DNA of 64,000 bases, taken from assembly GCF_024505085.1 (NCBI RefSeq), contig NZ_JANIBC010000006.1, positions 1-64,000 on the forward strand. Direction: 5' to 3'. The notes beneath the pieces are model-generated. The model searched no databases, was not told the DNA's origin, and saw nothing but the letters and a program-made list of their open reading frames with translations. A program made the translations under genes and the position numbers. This document shows, piece after piece, positions 36,691-44,333 of the stretch (position 1 is its first letter; each line of letters opens with the position of its first letter). This DNA comes from Parvularcula maris (GTDB lineage Bacteria > Pseudomonadota > Alphaproteobacteria > Caulobacterales > Parvularculaceae).

Positions 36691-37686
36691 CTACGCTTCA
36701 GCCAATACATCCGTATAAAGCTCGCTCGGATCAGGCTCGGGGCTTTCGAGAGCGAAGTCCGCCGCCTCCTTCACCTGCGCCTTGATCTCCTTGTCGATCT
36801 CTTTCAGCTCTTCCTCGTTCGAGCCTGCCGAGAGGAGGCGGTTCTTGCAGCCCTCGATCGGGTCCTGGTTGGAGCGGATGTCGTCCACCTCATCCCTTGT
36901 ACGGTATTTCGCCGGGTCGGACATGGAGTGGCCGCGGTAGCGGTAAGTCTTCATCTCCAAGACGTAAGGCCCGCCGCCCTCGCGGGCATGCTCGACGGCC
37001 TCGCGGGCCTCCTCGCGCACGGCCACCACGTCCATGCCGTCGACCTCCTTACCCGGAATACCGAAGCTAGCGCCCCGGCGGTAGAAATGGGTCTCGGCAG
37101 AGGCGCGCTTGACGCTCGTGCCCATGGCGTACTGGTTGTTCTCGATGACGAAGACCACGGGCAGCGACCAGAGCTCGGCCATGTTCATGGCTTCGAAGAC
37201 CTGGCCCTGGTTGGCAGCGCCGTCGCCGAAATAGGCGAAGCTGACATTGTCGTTGCCGCGGTACTTGTTGGCGAAAGCGAGGCCGGCGCCGATCGGCACC
37301 TGGGCACCGACGATGCCGTGGCCGCCATAGAACTTCTTCTCGGAGCTGAACATATGCATGGAGCCGCCCTTGCCCTTGGAGTAGCCCCCTGCCCTCCCGG
37401 TCAGCTCGGCCATGACGCCCTTGGGGTCCATGCCGCAGGCCAGCATGTGGCCGTGGTCCCTGTAGCCGGTGATGACCTGGTCGCCTTCCTTGCGTAGCGC
37501 CTCGAGCCCGGTGACCACGGCTTCCTGGCCGATATAGAGGTGGCAGAACCCGCCGATGTGACCCATGCCGTAGAGCTGGCCCGCCTTCTCCTCGAATCTA
37601 CGGATGAGCAGCATCATGCGGTAGTATTCGAGCAGCTCCTCCTTGGAGGCCTGGTAGTTGGTTCTGGAAGCGCCGTTCTCAGCCAT
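36691..37686 (-). CDS. pdhA: Pyruvate dehydrogenase E1 component, alpha subunit
   Basis: A 331-residue thiamine diphosphate enzyme subunit. The TPP motif GDG...N is in YFGDGAANQGQVFEAMNMA, and the phospho-loop region YRYRGHSMSDPAKYRTRDEV is diagnostic of E1 alpha. With E1 beta, E2 and E3 it makes acetyl-CoA from pyruvate. In most alphaproteobacteria pdhB and pdhC follow immediately; here the next gene downstream is the MpaB-like gene across an R3 repeat, so the partners are outside the window. Confidence 0.94.
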   Translation of the reverse strand: MAENGASRTNYQASKEELLEYYRMMLLIRRFEEKAGQLYGMGHIGGFCHLYIGQEAVVTGLEALRKEGDQVITGYRDHGHMLACGMDPKGVMAELTGRAGGYSKGKGGSMHMFSSEKKFYGGHGIVGAQVPIGAGLAFANKYRGNDNVSFAYFGDGAANQGQVFEAMNMAELWSLPVVFVIENNQYAMGTSVKRASAETHFYRRGASFGIPGKEVDGMDVVAVREEAREAVEHAREGGGPYVLEMKTYRYRGHSMSDPAKYRTRDEVDDIRSNQDPIEGCKNRLLSAGSNEEELKEIDKEIKAQVKEAADFALESPEPDPSELYTDVLAEA

Positions 37687-37789
37687 GGGGTCGTCCTTCG
37701 TTCTCTGAGAGGAGGATTAGGCTAGCCGCGAGGCCTTGGCAAACAAAGGCGGCATCGGCCTGCGAGGCTCATCAAACGATCGAAGCCAC

Positions 37790-37817
37790 AAAAAAGGGCG
37801 GCAGGATTCCTGCCGCC
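37790..37817 (-). terminator. Intrinsic terminator downstream of the small beta-rich protein gene
   Basis: On the minus strand a 9-bp GC-rich stem (GGCGGCAGG / CCTGCCGCC) with a 3-base loop is followed by six T. It lies about 150 bases after the stop codon at 37966, with the R1 repeat in between. Confidence 0.8.
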
Positions 37818-37848
37818 TTCTCTTGAATGAAGAATAGCCGCCGCGCGC

Positions 37849-37968
37849 TCCCCCTCAGCCTACCGGCAGCTCCCCCTCGGGGAGGGGGAGCGAGTAAGCG
37901 AACAGCGTTCGATCTGCTTCCCTCCCCCATGTTCCATGGGGGAGGTGCCCGAAGGGCGGAGGGGGCTA
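37849..37968. repeat. Intergenic repeat family R1, copy 1
   Basis: Two adjacent hairpins: GCTCCCCCTCGGGGAGGGGG AGC, and CCTCCCCCATGTTCCATGGG GGAGG, followed by TGCCCGAAGGGCGGAGGGGG CTA. The final CTA is the reverse complement of the TAG stop of the adjacent gene. The copy at 49201-49320 has the same layout and also ends on a stop codon. Confidence 0.8.
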
Positions 37969-38262
37969 CTGGGCCTTGGCTTCGAAGGTGGAGTTGCCGA
38001 AGGCGCCGAGCTTGACGTTGCCGTTGATGTCGTCGCCGGCTTCCTTGCCCTCGAAGGAGAGGGTGAGCGGCATCGGCTTCTGGACATCGACGTCCCAGGT
38101 GGCGGTGTCGCCCATCACCTTGCCGTTCTTGACCTCGGCGCTGTCGCCGCCGGCGGACATGGTGCCGGTCAGGGCATCGCCGTTCTCTTCCAGGGTGAGC
38201 ACGCCTTCTTGCTTGCCCATGGGGGTGTTGATGGTGACGTTGTAGGTGCCTGCGAACGACAT
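37966..38262 (-). CDS. Small beta-rich protein of unknown function
   Basis: A 98-residue protein without signal peptide or membrane helix. The sequence alternates hydrophobic and polar residues with repeated Gly/Thr turns (GTYNVTINTPMGKQEGVLTL, GDALTGTMSAGGDSAEV, GKVMGDTATW), which suggests a small beta-barrel or lipocalin-like fold. Similar short proteins beginning with a TW/TY-x-V-x-x-x-TPMG pattern occur in alphaproteobacteria as uncharacterised proteins (from memory). Its stop codon lies inside an R1 repeat and its terminator lies beyond the repeat. The function is not known. Confidence 0.75.
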   Translation of the reverse strand: MSFAGTYNVTINTPMGKQEGVLTLEENGDALTGTMSAGGDSAEVKNGKVMGDTATWDVDVQKPMPLTLSFEGKEAGDDINGNVKLGAFGNSTFEAKAQ

Positions 38263-38379
38263 GAGCGTTCCTCCGGTTTAGGTTGCTGTTGAGAGGCGAG
38301 TTACTGCGCGCCGCCGTTTCGGCCAACCCTTCAACGCTGTCCGTTGCAGTCGCAGGGTCCGGCGCCGGGCTGGGTCCTT

Positions 38380-38943
38380 TTAGAAACCCCCTTCATGCGC
38401 GAGGTAGTCCTCCTCGTCCGGCCTCGTGGCCCTGCCCAGCGCCTCGTTGCGGGAGGGGTAGCGGCCGTAGCGGGCGATGACGTCCCGGTGCTTCTCGCCG
38501 TAGCGGATCGCCTCGCCGAGCTCCGAGCAGTAGCGCTGCATCAGCGATATGCAGCGCTCGACCGTGCCGAGGTCCTCGGCGTGCATCAGCGGCATCAGCA
38601 CGAAATGCGCGCGGTCCTGGGGCCAGGCGTCAAGATCGCCGGAGGCGATCGCCAGCTCGGCCAGGAGCCGGCCCTTGTCGTCCGCCGCATAGGCCTCCCC
38701 GTCGCCCCGATGAAGGTTGCGGCTGAACTGGTCGATCAGGATGATCGCGGCCAGCCGCCGCTCCGGCGTCTTGGTCCAGGCGGGGGGCACGAAGGCTGCC
38801 AGCTCGTCCCGCAGCTCGCCGAAGCGGGCGCGGATTTCCTCGTCCAGCCGCTCGTCGGACTGGAAGCGCTTCTCCGCCGGAGTTTCGAGGAACCAGAAGC
38901 GCAGTACTCCTAGGGCTTGGGTTTCGATGCTGACGCTGCTCAT
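38380..38943 (-). CDS. DUF924 family protein
   Basis: A 187-residue all-helical, TPR-like protein of the DUF924 family. Typical blocks are VLRFWFLETPAEKRFQSD, RLAAIILIDQFSRNLHRGD, HFVLMPLMHAEDLG and a C-terminal YPSRNEALGRATRPDEEDYL. The start is the ATG at 38943, which overlaps the antiporter stop by four bases, so it is translated from the same mRNA. The function is unknown in the family. Confidence 0.88.
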   Translation of the reverse strand: MSSVSIETQALGVLRFWFLETPAEKRFQSDERLDEEIRARFGELRDELAAFVPPAWTKTPERRLAAIILIDQFSRNLHRGDGEAYAADDKGRLLAELAIASGDLDAWPQDRAHFVLMPLMHAEDLGTVERCISLMQRYCSELGEAIRYGEKHRDVIARYGRYPSRNEALGRATRPDEEDYLAHEGGF

Positions 38944-40241
38944 GCTGCCTTTTTCTCGTTCGCCATGTCCTCTTTCACCGCGTTCATGGCCGGGTGCTCC
39001 TCCTCGTCTCCCCCTTCGCGGTCCAGGGTGAAGTTGGCGGTGAAGCCGTGCACCACCATGGAGATGAGGATGGTGATCCCCGCGATGCGCCAGACATTGT
39101 CGATCTCGGCGAAGGGGGCATGGTTCTGGGCGTAGGCGATGTAGAAGATCGACCCCATGCCCCTGATGCCGAAGAAGGCGATCTTCGACCTGTCGACCCT
39201 GGGGCAATCATAGAACAGAAGAGCGAGCGCCCCTGCCGCAGGCCGCACGACCAGCACGATCGCCAGGGCGACGCCGATCTCCATCCAGGTGGCCCCCTCC
39301 AGCCCGCCGCTGCCGACGAACATTCCGAACCAGAGGAGGATGAGGACGAGGAGGATCGATTCGAGCTGCTCGGCTCCGTGATGGGCGAAGCGCTCATAGC
39401 CCTCCATCTCCGTGCCCCGTGTGTTCGCGCGCCCCGCCCTCGCCGCCATGAACACGGCGAGGAAGCCGTAGCCGTTCACCGCCTCGGTGATACCGTAGGA
39501 CAGAAGCGTCGCCGCCAGCACCACGAGGAGCGAGTTCCAAGCACCGTTGCGGCCGTCACCCACGGGACTGAAGATGAGCTTGGAGAGCGTCCAGCCCACC
39601 ACCCAGCCAACGGCTAGGCCCGCCGCCACCCGGTAGAAGAGGTCGATGGTCAGCCACGACGCGAACCAGTCGCCGCCCTTCTCTCCCGCTGCGACCAGAG
39701 CGAGCGTGATGGCGAGGTAGACGAAGGGGAAGGCGAGACCGTCATTGAGGCCCGCCTCTGCGGTGAGGCTGATCTGCATCGGGTCCTCGCGCTTGCCGGG
39801 CGGACCCACCTGGACGGACTGGGCGAGCACAGGGTCGGTCGGCGCCAGCGCCGCCGCCAGAAGCACCGCAGCGGCGAGCGGCAGCCCCAGAAGCGAGCTG
39901 CCCGCCCAGGCGATGGCGGCGATGGTCAGCGGCATGCAGATGAGAAGGAGCCGGTAGGCAGCGGCCCAGTTCTTCCAGGTGCCGGGGCTGTCAATGGCGA
40001 GGCCCGCCCCGGCGAGGGAGATGATGACGATCAGCTCGGAGGCGTGCTCGACCACCATGGCCGAAAGTTTGCCTGTGCGGGGGTCCAGGACGGGCGCCCC
40101 GGCTCCGGCCAGGATGACGCCGACCACCACGTAGAAGAGCGGCACATTGAACCACGGCAGCTTGGCGAGGGCGGGCCTCAAAGAGAGGACGAAAAGCGCC
40201 GCTCCTACGACGAAGTAGAAGATGTCCCGCGCGTCGAGCAT
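38940..40241 (-). CDS. Cation:proton antiporter (CPA1/NhaP type)
   Basis: A 433-residue membrane protein with about 12 hydrophobic helices. The transport-site sequences are LAPTDPVLAQSVQVG (TDP in an unwound helix) and EAGLNDGLAFPFVY (conserved ND). It should exchange Na+ or K+ for H+ across the inner membrane for pH and salt balance. The C-terminal tail is short, charged and ends NEKKAA. DUF924 overlaps its 3' end. Confidence 0.9.
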   Translation of the reverse strand: MLDARDIFYFVVGAALFVLSLRPALAKLPWFNVPLFYVVVGVILAGAGAPVLDPRTGKLSAMVVEHASELIVIISLAGAGLAIDSPGTWKNWAAAYRLLLICMPLTIAAIAWAGSSLLGLPLAAAVLLAAALAPTDPVLAQSVQVGPPGKREDPMQISLTAEAGLNDGLAFPFVYLAITLALVAAGEKGGDWFASWLTIDLFYRVAAGLAVGWVVGWTLSKLIFSPVGDGRNGAWNSLLVVLAATLLSYGITEAVNGYGFLAVFMAARAGRANTRGTEMEGYERFAHHGAEQLESILLVLILLWFGMFVGSGGLEGATWMEIGVALAIVLVVRPAAGALALLFYDCPRVDRSKIAFFGIRGMGSIFYIAYAQNHAPFAEIDNVWRIAGITILISMVVHGFTANFTLDREGGDEEEHPAMNAVKEDMANEKKAA

Positions 40242-40295
40242 GAAGTCTCCTATTCGGACGGGAACAGGACGGCGCCGCGTTGGTTCGGAATGCCT

Positions 40296-40766
40296 TTAGC
40301 AGCCGTTCTCGGCACAGTGGGTTTCCAGCCGCTCGATCGTCTCCTGATCGGCGAAGAAGAGAAGGTGCATCCGCCTTCCGGGCACGAAGGTGAAGACACC
40401 GGCGATCAGGATCGCGCCGATATAGCTGCCGATCATGTGTCCCTTGTGGGAGCGGATGTCGCCCCGCCGAGCCGCCAGGACGCCCAGAGGCACGGCCGTC
40501 AGCGTGATGGGAATGAAGATGTGGATCCAGCTCATGCCCTTGAGCGACAGGTATTCGAGGCCGCTTACCTCGCCGGAGCGGATGAAGAAGGCCGCGATCG
40601 AGGTGGCGATCATCATCACGGCGTAGAGCCGCCCCAGCCAGACATGCCGCGGCGTTCCCTTCGAGAGCAGAAGCTGCAGCAGTCCAGCTACGAAGGCGAT
40701 AGTAACGGTGGCCCAGTGAAGCTGGATCTCCGGACCGGAGAACCGCGTGAAGACTTCCCAGTTCAT
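40296..40766 (-). CDS. DUF2306 membrane protein
   Basis: A 156-residue protein with four membrane helices. Family features are HWATVTIAFVAGLLQLLLSK, a GRLYAVMMIATSIAAFFIR helix, and the SHKGHMIGSYIGAILIAGVF block with conserved His. The role is unknown. It ends 54 bases before the antiporter gene and could share its transcript. Confidence 0.85.
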   Translation of the reverse strand: MNWEVFTRFSGPEIQLHWATVTIAFVAGLLQLLLSKGTPRHVWLGRLYAVMMIATSIAAFFIRSGEVSGLEYLSLKGMSWIHIFIPITLTAVPLGVLAARRGDIRSHKGHMIGSYIGAILIAGVFTFVPGRRMHLLFFADQETIERLETHCAENGC

Positions 40767-40892
40767 GCGCCGTGGTCCCCGATTTCCCCCGGTGGCCGAG
40801 GGTCATCGCCGATGCCGCCGCTGTCAATGCTGCACTGCAGTGAGCGGATCGCTGAGGGCGCGCGAGAGAAGCGGATTATGCCGCGCTCTTCA

Positions 40893-41024
40893 TCTCTCCC
40901 TCCGGGAGAGATCGACATCTTCGATGTCGAGTGAGGGCGAGTGGAGAACTCCGGTACGGTCTTCAGAACGCCCTCACCCGAAGCCTGCTCACGCAGCCTT
41001 AGCCCTCTCCCAGAGGGAGAGGTG
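40893..41024. repeat. Intergenic repeat family R2, copy 2
   Basis: Hairpin CTCTCCCTCCGGGAGAG, then GACATCTTCGATGTC and GAGTGAGGGCGAG, then CGCCCTCACCCGAAGCC, ending in CTCTCCCAGAGGGAGAGG. It occupies the middle of the 382-base gap between DUF2306 and the helicase gene (40767-41148). Apart from this repeat I see only the helicase Shine-Dalgarno in that gap. Confidence 0.75.
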
Positions 41025-41148
41025 GGGGCCGAACGCCAGTTCCCTGCCGCGACGTTCAAACCCGACTTGCTACCACAGCCAACCCTGCCTTTACACCGGC
41101 GCCGGTTCTCCTTACGTTCCGCCCTCCCCCGGCCTAGAGGATGTTCCG

Positions 41149-42249
41149 ATGAAGTGGTCCCCCCAGCAGGACGACGCGCTGCTTGCCGCCAGCCGCTGGC
41201 TGAAGAAGCGCGATGATCAGGTCTTCCGCCTCTTCGGCTATGCGGGGACGGGCAAGACGACGCTGGCCAAGGAGATCGCTCAGCAGGCGGACGGTAATGT
41301 CGTCTTCGGCGCCTATACGGGCAAGGCCGCGCATGTCCTGCGCCAGAAGGGCTGCGACGGAGCGAAGACCATCCACTCTCTGATCTACCGCCCGGCCGTG
41401 GGCGAGGACGAGGATACGGGCGAGAGCCCCACCTTCACCATCCGGCGGGACGCGCCTGCCGGCGAGGCCTCCCTCATCATCATCGACGAGTGCTCCATGG
41501 TGGACGAGGAGCTAGGGCGCGACCTTCTCTCCTTCGGCGCGCCGGTCCTGGTGCTGGGCGACCCGGCGCAGCTTCCCCCTGTGAAGGGAGGCGGCTTCTT
41601 CACCGATGCCGAGCCGGACGTCATGCTGACCGAGGTTCATCGGCAGGCGGAGGAGAGCGGCATCGTCCGCCTCTCCATGCAGATCCGCGAGGGCGAGGTG
41701 CCGAAGCTCGGCGATTACGGTGAGGCGCAGGTCATCTCCAAGCGCGAGCTCGATCCCGATCAGGTGCTCGAGACCGACCAGGTGCTCGTCGGCACCAACC
41801 GCACCCGCCGTCGCTACAATGAGCGCCTGCGGGAGCGTCAGGGCTACGAGGGAGAGCTGCCCTCCTCCGGCGAGCGTCTCGTCTGCCTGCGGAACAACAA
41901 GCAGAAGGGCCTCCTCAACGGCTCGATGTGGGAGGTGAAGATGCGCTCTCCGGCAGCCAAGAACGGCAAGATCAAGATGAGCCTTCTGCCCGAGGACGGC
42001 GGCCGCGTGGTCAGGGCCACGGTCCTCGCCGACCTTTTCTCAGGCGACGCCGCGGATATCCCCTGGCAGAAGAAGCGCGGTACGGACGAGTTCGACTACG
42101 GCTACGCCCTCACTGTGCATAAGGCGCAGGGCTCGCAATGGGACGATGTGGTGCTGTTCGACGAGAGCTGGGCCTTCAAGGAGCACAAGATGGCCTGGCT
42201 CTATACGGGGGTCACACGGGCGGCGAAGAAGCTGACCCTGGTGCGGTAG
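41149..42249 (+). CDS. Dda/RecD-like SF1B DNA helicase
   Basis: A 366-residue superfamily 1 helicase. Motif I (Walker A) is GYAGTGKTTLAKE, motif II IIIDECSMVDEE, motif III LVLGDPAQLPPV, motif V YALTVHKAQGSQWDDV and motif VI WLYTGVTRAAKKLTL. The size matches T4 Dda-type helicases and the helicase core of RecD, without the RecD2 N-terminal part. It should move 5'-3' on single-stranded DNA. Start is the ATG at 41149 with AGAGG eight bases upstream. The longer frame upstream crosses the R2 repeat and is not coding. Confidence 0.92.
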   Translation: MKWSPQQDDALLAASRWLKKRDDQVFRLFGYAGTGKTTLAKEIAQQADGNVVFGAYTGKAAHVLRQKGCDGAKTIHSLIYRPAVGEDEDTGESPTFTIRRDAPAGEASLIIIDECSMVDEELGRDLLSFGAPVLVLGDPAQLPPVKGGGFFTDAEPDVMLTEVHRQAEESGIVRLSMQIREGEVPKLGDYGEAQVISKRELDPDQVLETDQVLVGTNRTRRRYNERLRERQGYEGELPSSGERLVCLRNNKQKGLLNGSMWEVKMRSPAAKNGKIKMSLLPEDGGRVVRATVLADLFSGDAADIPWQKKRGTDEFDYGYALTVHKAQGSQWDDVVLFDESWAFKEHKMAWLYTGVTRAAKKLTLVR

Positions 42250-42259
42250 GCCGATGGCA

Positions 42260-42649
42260 TCAGACCGGACGGCTGAAAAGTTCCAGCCATCTCGAGAGGT
42301 CTTCAGCCGAAAGCTTGCTCGTCACCACGTCGATCGTCACGGCAGCAGCCTCGGCCTCATCGGCGTCCAGTTCGTAGCCGTTCAGACCTAGAAAAACATA
42401 GGCCGCGAAGAAGGCTGTCCGCTTATTGCCGTCCACGAAGGCATGAGCCCTGCCGATCCCCGTCAGATAAGCGGCAGCCAGATCGAAGACGCTCGGTTCG
42501 TCGTAGGCGGACAAATGGAGAGGTTTGGCTAGCGCGGTATCGAGTAGCCCTTCGTCACGCAGTCCAGCCGCCCCGCCGTGGTCGGCAAGACTTCGCTCGT
42601 GCATCTTGAGTACGATAGGCTTGGTCAGCCATCTGATACTGGCTGTCAC
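42260..42649 (-). CDS. doc: Doc-type toxin (Fic fold)
   Basis: A 129-residue Doc toxin. The active-site loop reads HAFVDGNKRTA (His69-Ala79), the Doc form of the Fic motif, which in P1 Doc phosphorylates EF-Tu. The start is a GTG at 42649 that overlaps the antitoxin stop by four bases; the frame upstream belongs to the antitoxin region. Length agrees with P1 Doc (126). It is the second gene of a two-gene operon with an AbrB-type antitoxin in place of the Phd type. Confidence 0.92.
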   Translation of the reverse strand: MTASIRWLTKPIVLKMHERSLADHGGAAGLRDEGLLDTALAKPLHLSAYDEPSVFDLAAAYLTGIGRAHAFVDGNKRTAFFAAYVFLGLNGYELDADEAEAAAVTIDVVTSKLSAEDLSRWLELFSRPV

Positions 42650-42870
42650 TGGGCAAGCGCTCTCAGCGTGTTCCGATAGCGCTTGGCGCCGCGCTCGATC
42701 CACTCATCCGCATCGGCCATGTCCGCTTCGAAGAACAAAAGCTCGAGGCCGCTGTCGGTCTCGTTCAGCATCAGCTCGGTATCGGCGCCGACGCCTTTGC
42801 GGTCGAGCACCTCCTTCGGCAGCACCACACCCAGCGAGTTGCCGATCTTGCGGATCTTGAGCTTGTGCAT
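42646..42870 (-). CDS. AbrB/MazE-type antitoxin
   Basis: A 74-residue protein. The N-terminal swapped-hairpin DNA-binding domain reads KLKIRKIGNSLGVVLPKEVL, and the acidic C-terminal part (about 45-74, EADMADADEWIERGAKRYRN) would wrap the toxin. It precedes doc with a four-base overlap. A perfect 10-bp inverted repeat starts immediately upstream of its ATG, overlapping both the promoter and the Shine-Dalgarno, which fits repression of the operon by the antitoxin or complex. Confidence 0.9.
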   Translation of the reverse strand: MHKLKIRKIGNSLGVVLPKEVLDRKGVGADTELMLNETDSGLELLFFEADMADADEWIERGAKRYRNTLRALAQ

Positions 42871-42904
42871 CGTCCTATCTCCTCGATGGTGAGAAGATAG
42901 GACG
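42871..42904 (-). promoter_or_regulatory. Operator palindrome of the AbrB-Doc operon
   Basis: CGTCCTATCT (42871-42880) and AGATAGGACG (42895-42904) are perfect inverted arms 14 bases apart. The spacer with the proximal arm holds the Shine-Dalgarno GAGGAG; the distal arm overlaps the -10 box. It touches the antitoxin start codon. Confidence 0.8.
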
Positions 42905-42922
42905 TTATAACTGATGTTGCAA
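42894..42922 (-). promoter_or_regulatory. Promoter of the AbrB-Doc operon
   Basis: On the minus strand TTGCAA (42922-42917) and TATCTT (42899-42894) are separated by exactly 17 bases, a sound sigma-70-like match. The -10 lies in the operator palindrome. Transcription would start close to the antitoxin ATG, so the leader is very short. Confidence 0.65.
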
Positions 42923-42932
42923 CGCCAGGGCG

Positions 42933-43532
42933 TTACTGCGCTTGAGCGAACTCTGCCTCGACAGTGATCGTCACGTCCTTGCCGACGCCGAACTGGGTCC
43001 AGGCATCGGAGCCGAACTCGGTCCGGTCGATGGTGGTCTCACCAGTAAAGCCGATGCGGGGCGAGCCCATGAAGTCGCCAGCGCCGCGAAGCTGCACTTC
43101 CATCGTCACCGGCTTGGTGACGCCGTTGAGGGTCAGGTCGCCGGTCACGGTGCCCTCGCCCTCGCCGGTCTTCTTCAGCGAGGTGGTGGTGAAGGTGATC
43201 TGAGGATTGGCATCGGCGCCGAGAGCGTTCTTGGCGATATCTTCCTGGAAGTTCGCATTGCCCGCATGGCTGACCGCTTCGGGGCTGTCCACGCTGTTGG
43301 CGTCGATGCTCACCGTCAGTTCGCTGCGCGCAGGGCGGCGCGAGTTATAGGTCAGCGTGCCTTCGATGGTCTCGAACGAGCCGCGATACATGGAAAACGG
43401 GCCGTGAGCCACGGACCAGACGACGGTGGTGTGGGTGGGGTCGAGCTTGTACTCGCCCGAGGGCACGTCCTGGGCGAAGGCGGCGGAGGAGAGAGCGATG
43501 GTGCTGACGGCGGCAGCGAGAAACTTGGTCAT
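42933..43532 (-). CDS. YceI-family periplasmic protein
   Basis: A 199-residue protein with a signal peptide (1-21, ending SSAAFA-QD) and the YceI lipocalin-like fold (YKLDPTHTTVVWSVAHGPFS, LTLNGVTKPVTMEV). YceI proteins bind polyisoprenoids in a beta-barrel. The start is the ATG at 43532 at the signal peptide. It lies upstream of the toxin-antitoxin operon on the same strand, with its stop about 10 bases before the TA promoter. Confidence 0.93.
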   Translation of the reverse strand: MTKFLAAAVSTIALSSAAFAQDVPSGEYKLDPTHTTVVWSVAHGPFSMYRGSFETIEGTLTYNSRRPARSELTVSIDANSVDSPEAVSHAGNANFQEDIAKNALGADANPQITFTTTSLKKTGEGEGTVTGDLTLNGVTKPVTMEVQLRGAGDFMGSPRIGFTGETTIDRTEFGSDAWTQFGVGKDVTITVEAEFAQAQ

Positions 43533-43611
43533 GGAGGCGGTCCCTTTCCTGTGGGTTCGACTGGGACCAAGATTGTTGGTCGCCGGCCAAAGGACAACCA
43601 AAGAAAGCAGG

Positions 43612-44010
43612 TCAAACCGGCAAAGCAGCCTTGCCGTGAGCTGAGGACTGCTCGGAGGCGATCACATTGAGCTGAAGCGCGAAGGCCTCCCTGATCAGCA
43701 GCCGCACCTCGCTATCGACATCGAGCATGGAGTGGAGGTCGAGGTAGCGGATCGGCCCCGATGCCGAACCCTTTAACCGGCCCGCAAAGCGCTGTTCCAG
43801 ATGCTCACCCTGCCAGAAATGCAGCGTGCAGCGGCTGGTGAACGGCAGAAGCGAGAGCACCCTCGCATCATGGTACCAGGTGGGCACCCCCAGCGCGATG
43901 CCGAACTCGGCATAGGGGGCGGCGGCCAGGATCTCTCGCCGGACGGTGTCGGCGATGAGCCGCGCGCCCACCGGCAGGTCGTCGATCAGCTTCTCGCAAG
44001 GGTCGGTCAT
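43612..44010 (-). CDS. DUF1801 domain protein
   Basis: A 132-residue protein of the DUF1801 (YdhG-like) group: IADTVRREILAAAPYAEFG, VPTWYHDARVLSLLPFTSRC with the aromatic core, and LHFWQGEHLEQRF. The family fold resembles a nucleotide- or metal-binding alpha/beta domain, but no function is known. The frame is open to an ATG at 44070; I prefer the ATG at 44010 because AGGG lies five bases upstream and the earlier residues do not look conserved. Confidence 0.75.
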   Translation of the reverse strand: MTDPCEKLIDDLPVGARLIADTVRREILAAAPYAEFGIALGVPTWYHDARVLSLLPFTSRCTLHFWQGEHLEQRFAGRLKGSASGPIRYLDLHSMLDVDSEVRLLIREAFALQLNVIASEQSSAHGKAALPV

Positions 44011-44236
44011 AAGGACCCTGGTGCCATTATCATGCCAGTAAGCATAATTTACGTGGGCCGGGATGTTCAAGCTCGGCTCTTTCTTCCCCCCGCCAGGGCA
44101 GGGCTATCGCATGGTACCTAGCATTGTCATCTCGGGGCCGCGTAGCGGGTTGAGCAGAGAAGCTGATCGATAAGATCTAGAATCGGTTAGGTTTGATGGC
44201 TAGCGACGCGCTTTGAACACCAAACCTGACCAATTC

Positions 44237-44276
44237 TGGATTCCGGGCTCGCTCTTCGAGCGCCCCGGAATGCCGA
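44237..44276. repeat. Intergenic repeat family R3, copy 3 (short)
   Basis: ATTCCGGGCTCG...CGAGCGCCCCGGAAT, a 40-base inverted repeat of the R3 type. It lies in the 323-base gap between DUF1801 and the FadB-type gene. A CTCCCCCTCCCCGGTGGGGA GAGG hairpin follows at about 44297, resembling part of R1. Nothing else is recognised in the gap. Confidence 0.55.
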
Positions 44277-44333
44277 TGGGATGTTCCGTACGCGCCTCCC
44301 CCTCCCCGGTGGGGAGAGGAAAGCACGCTACCG

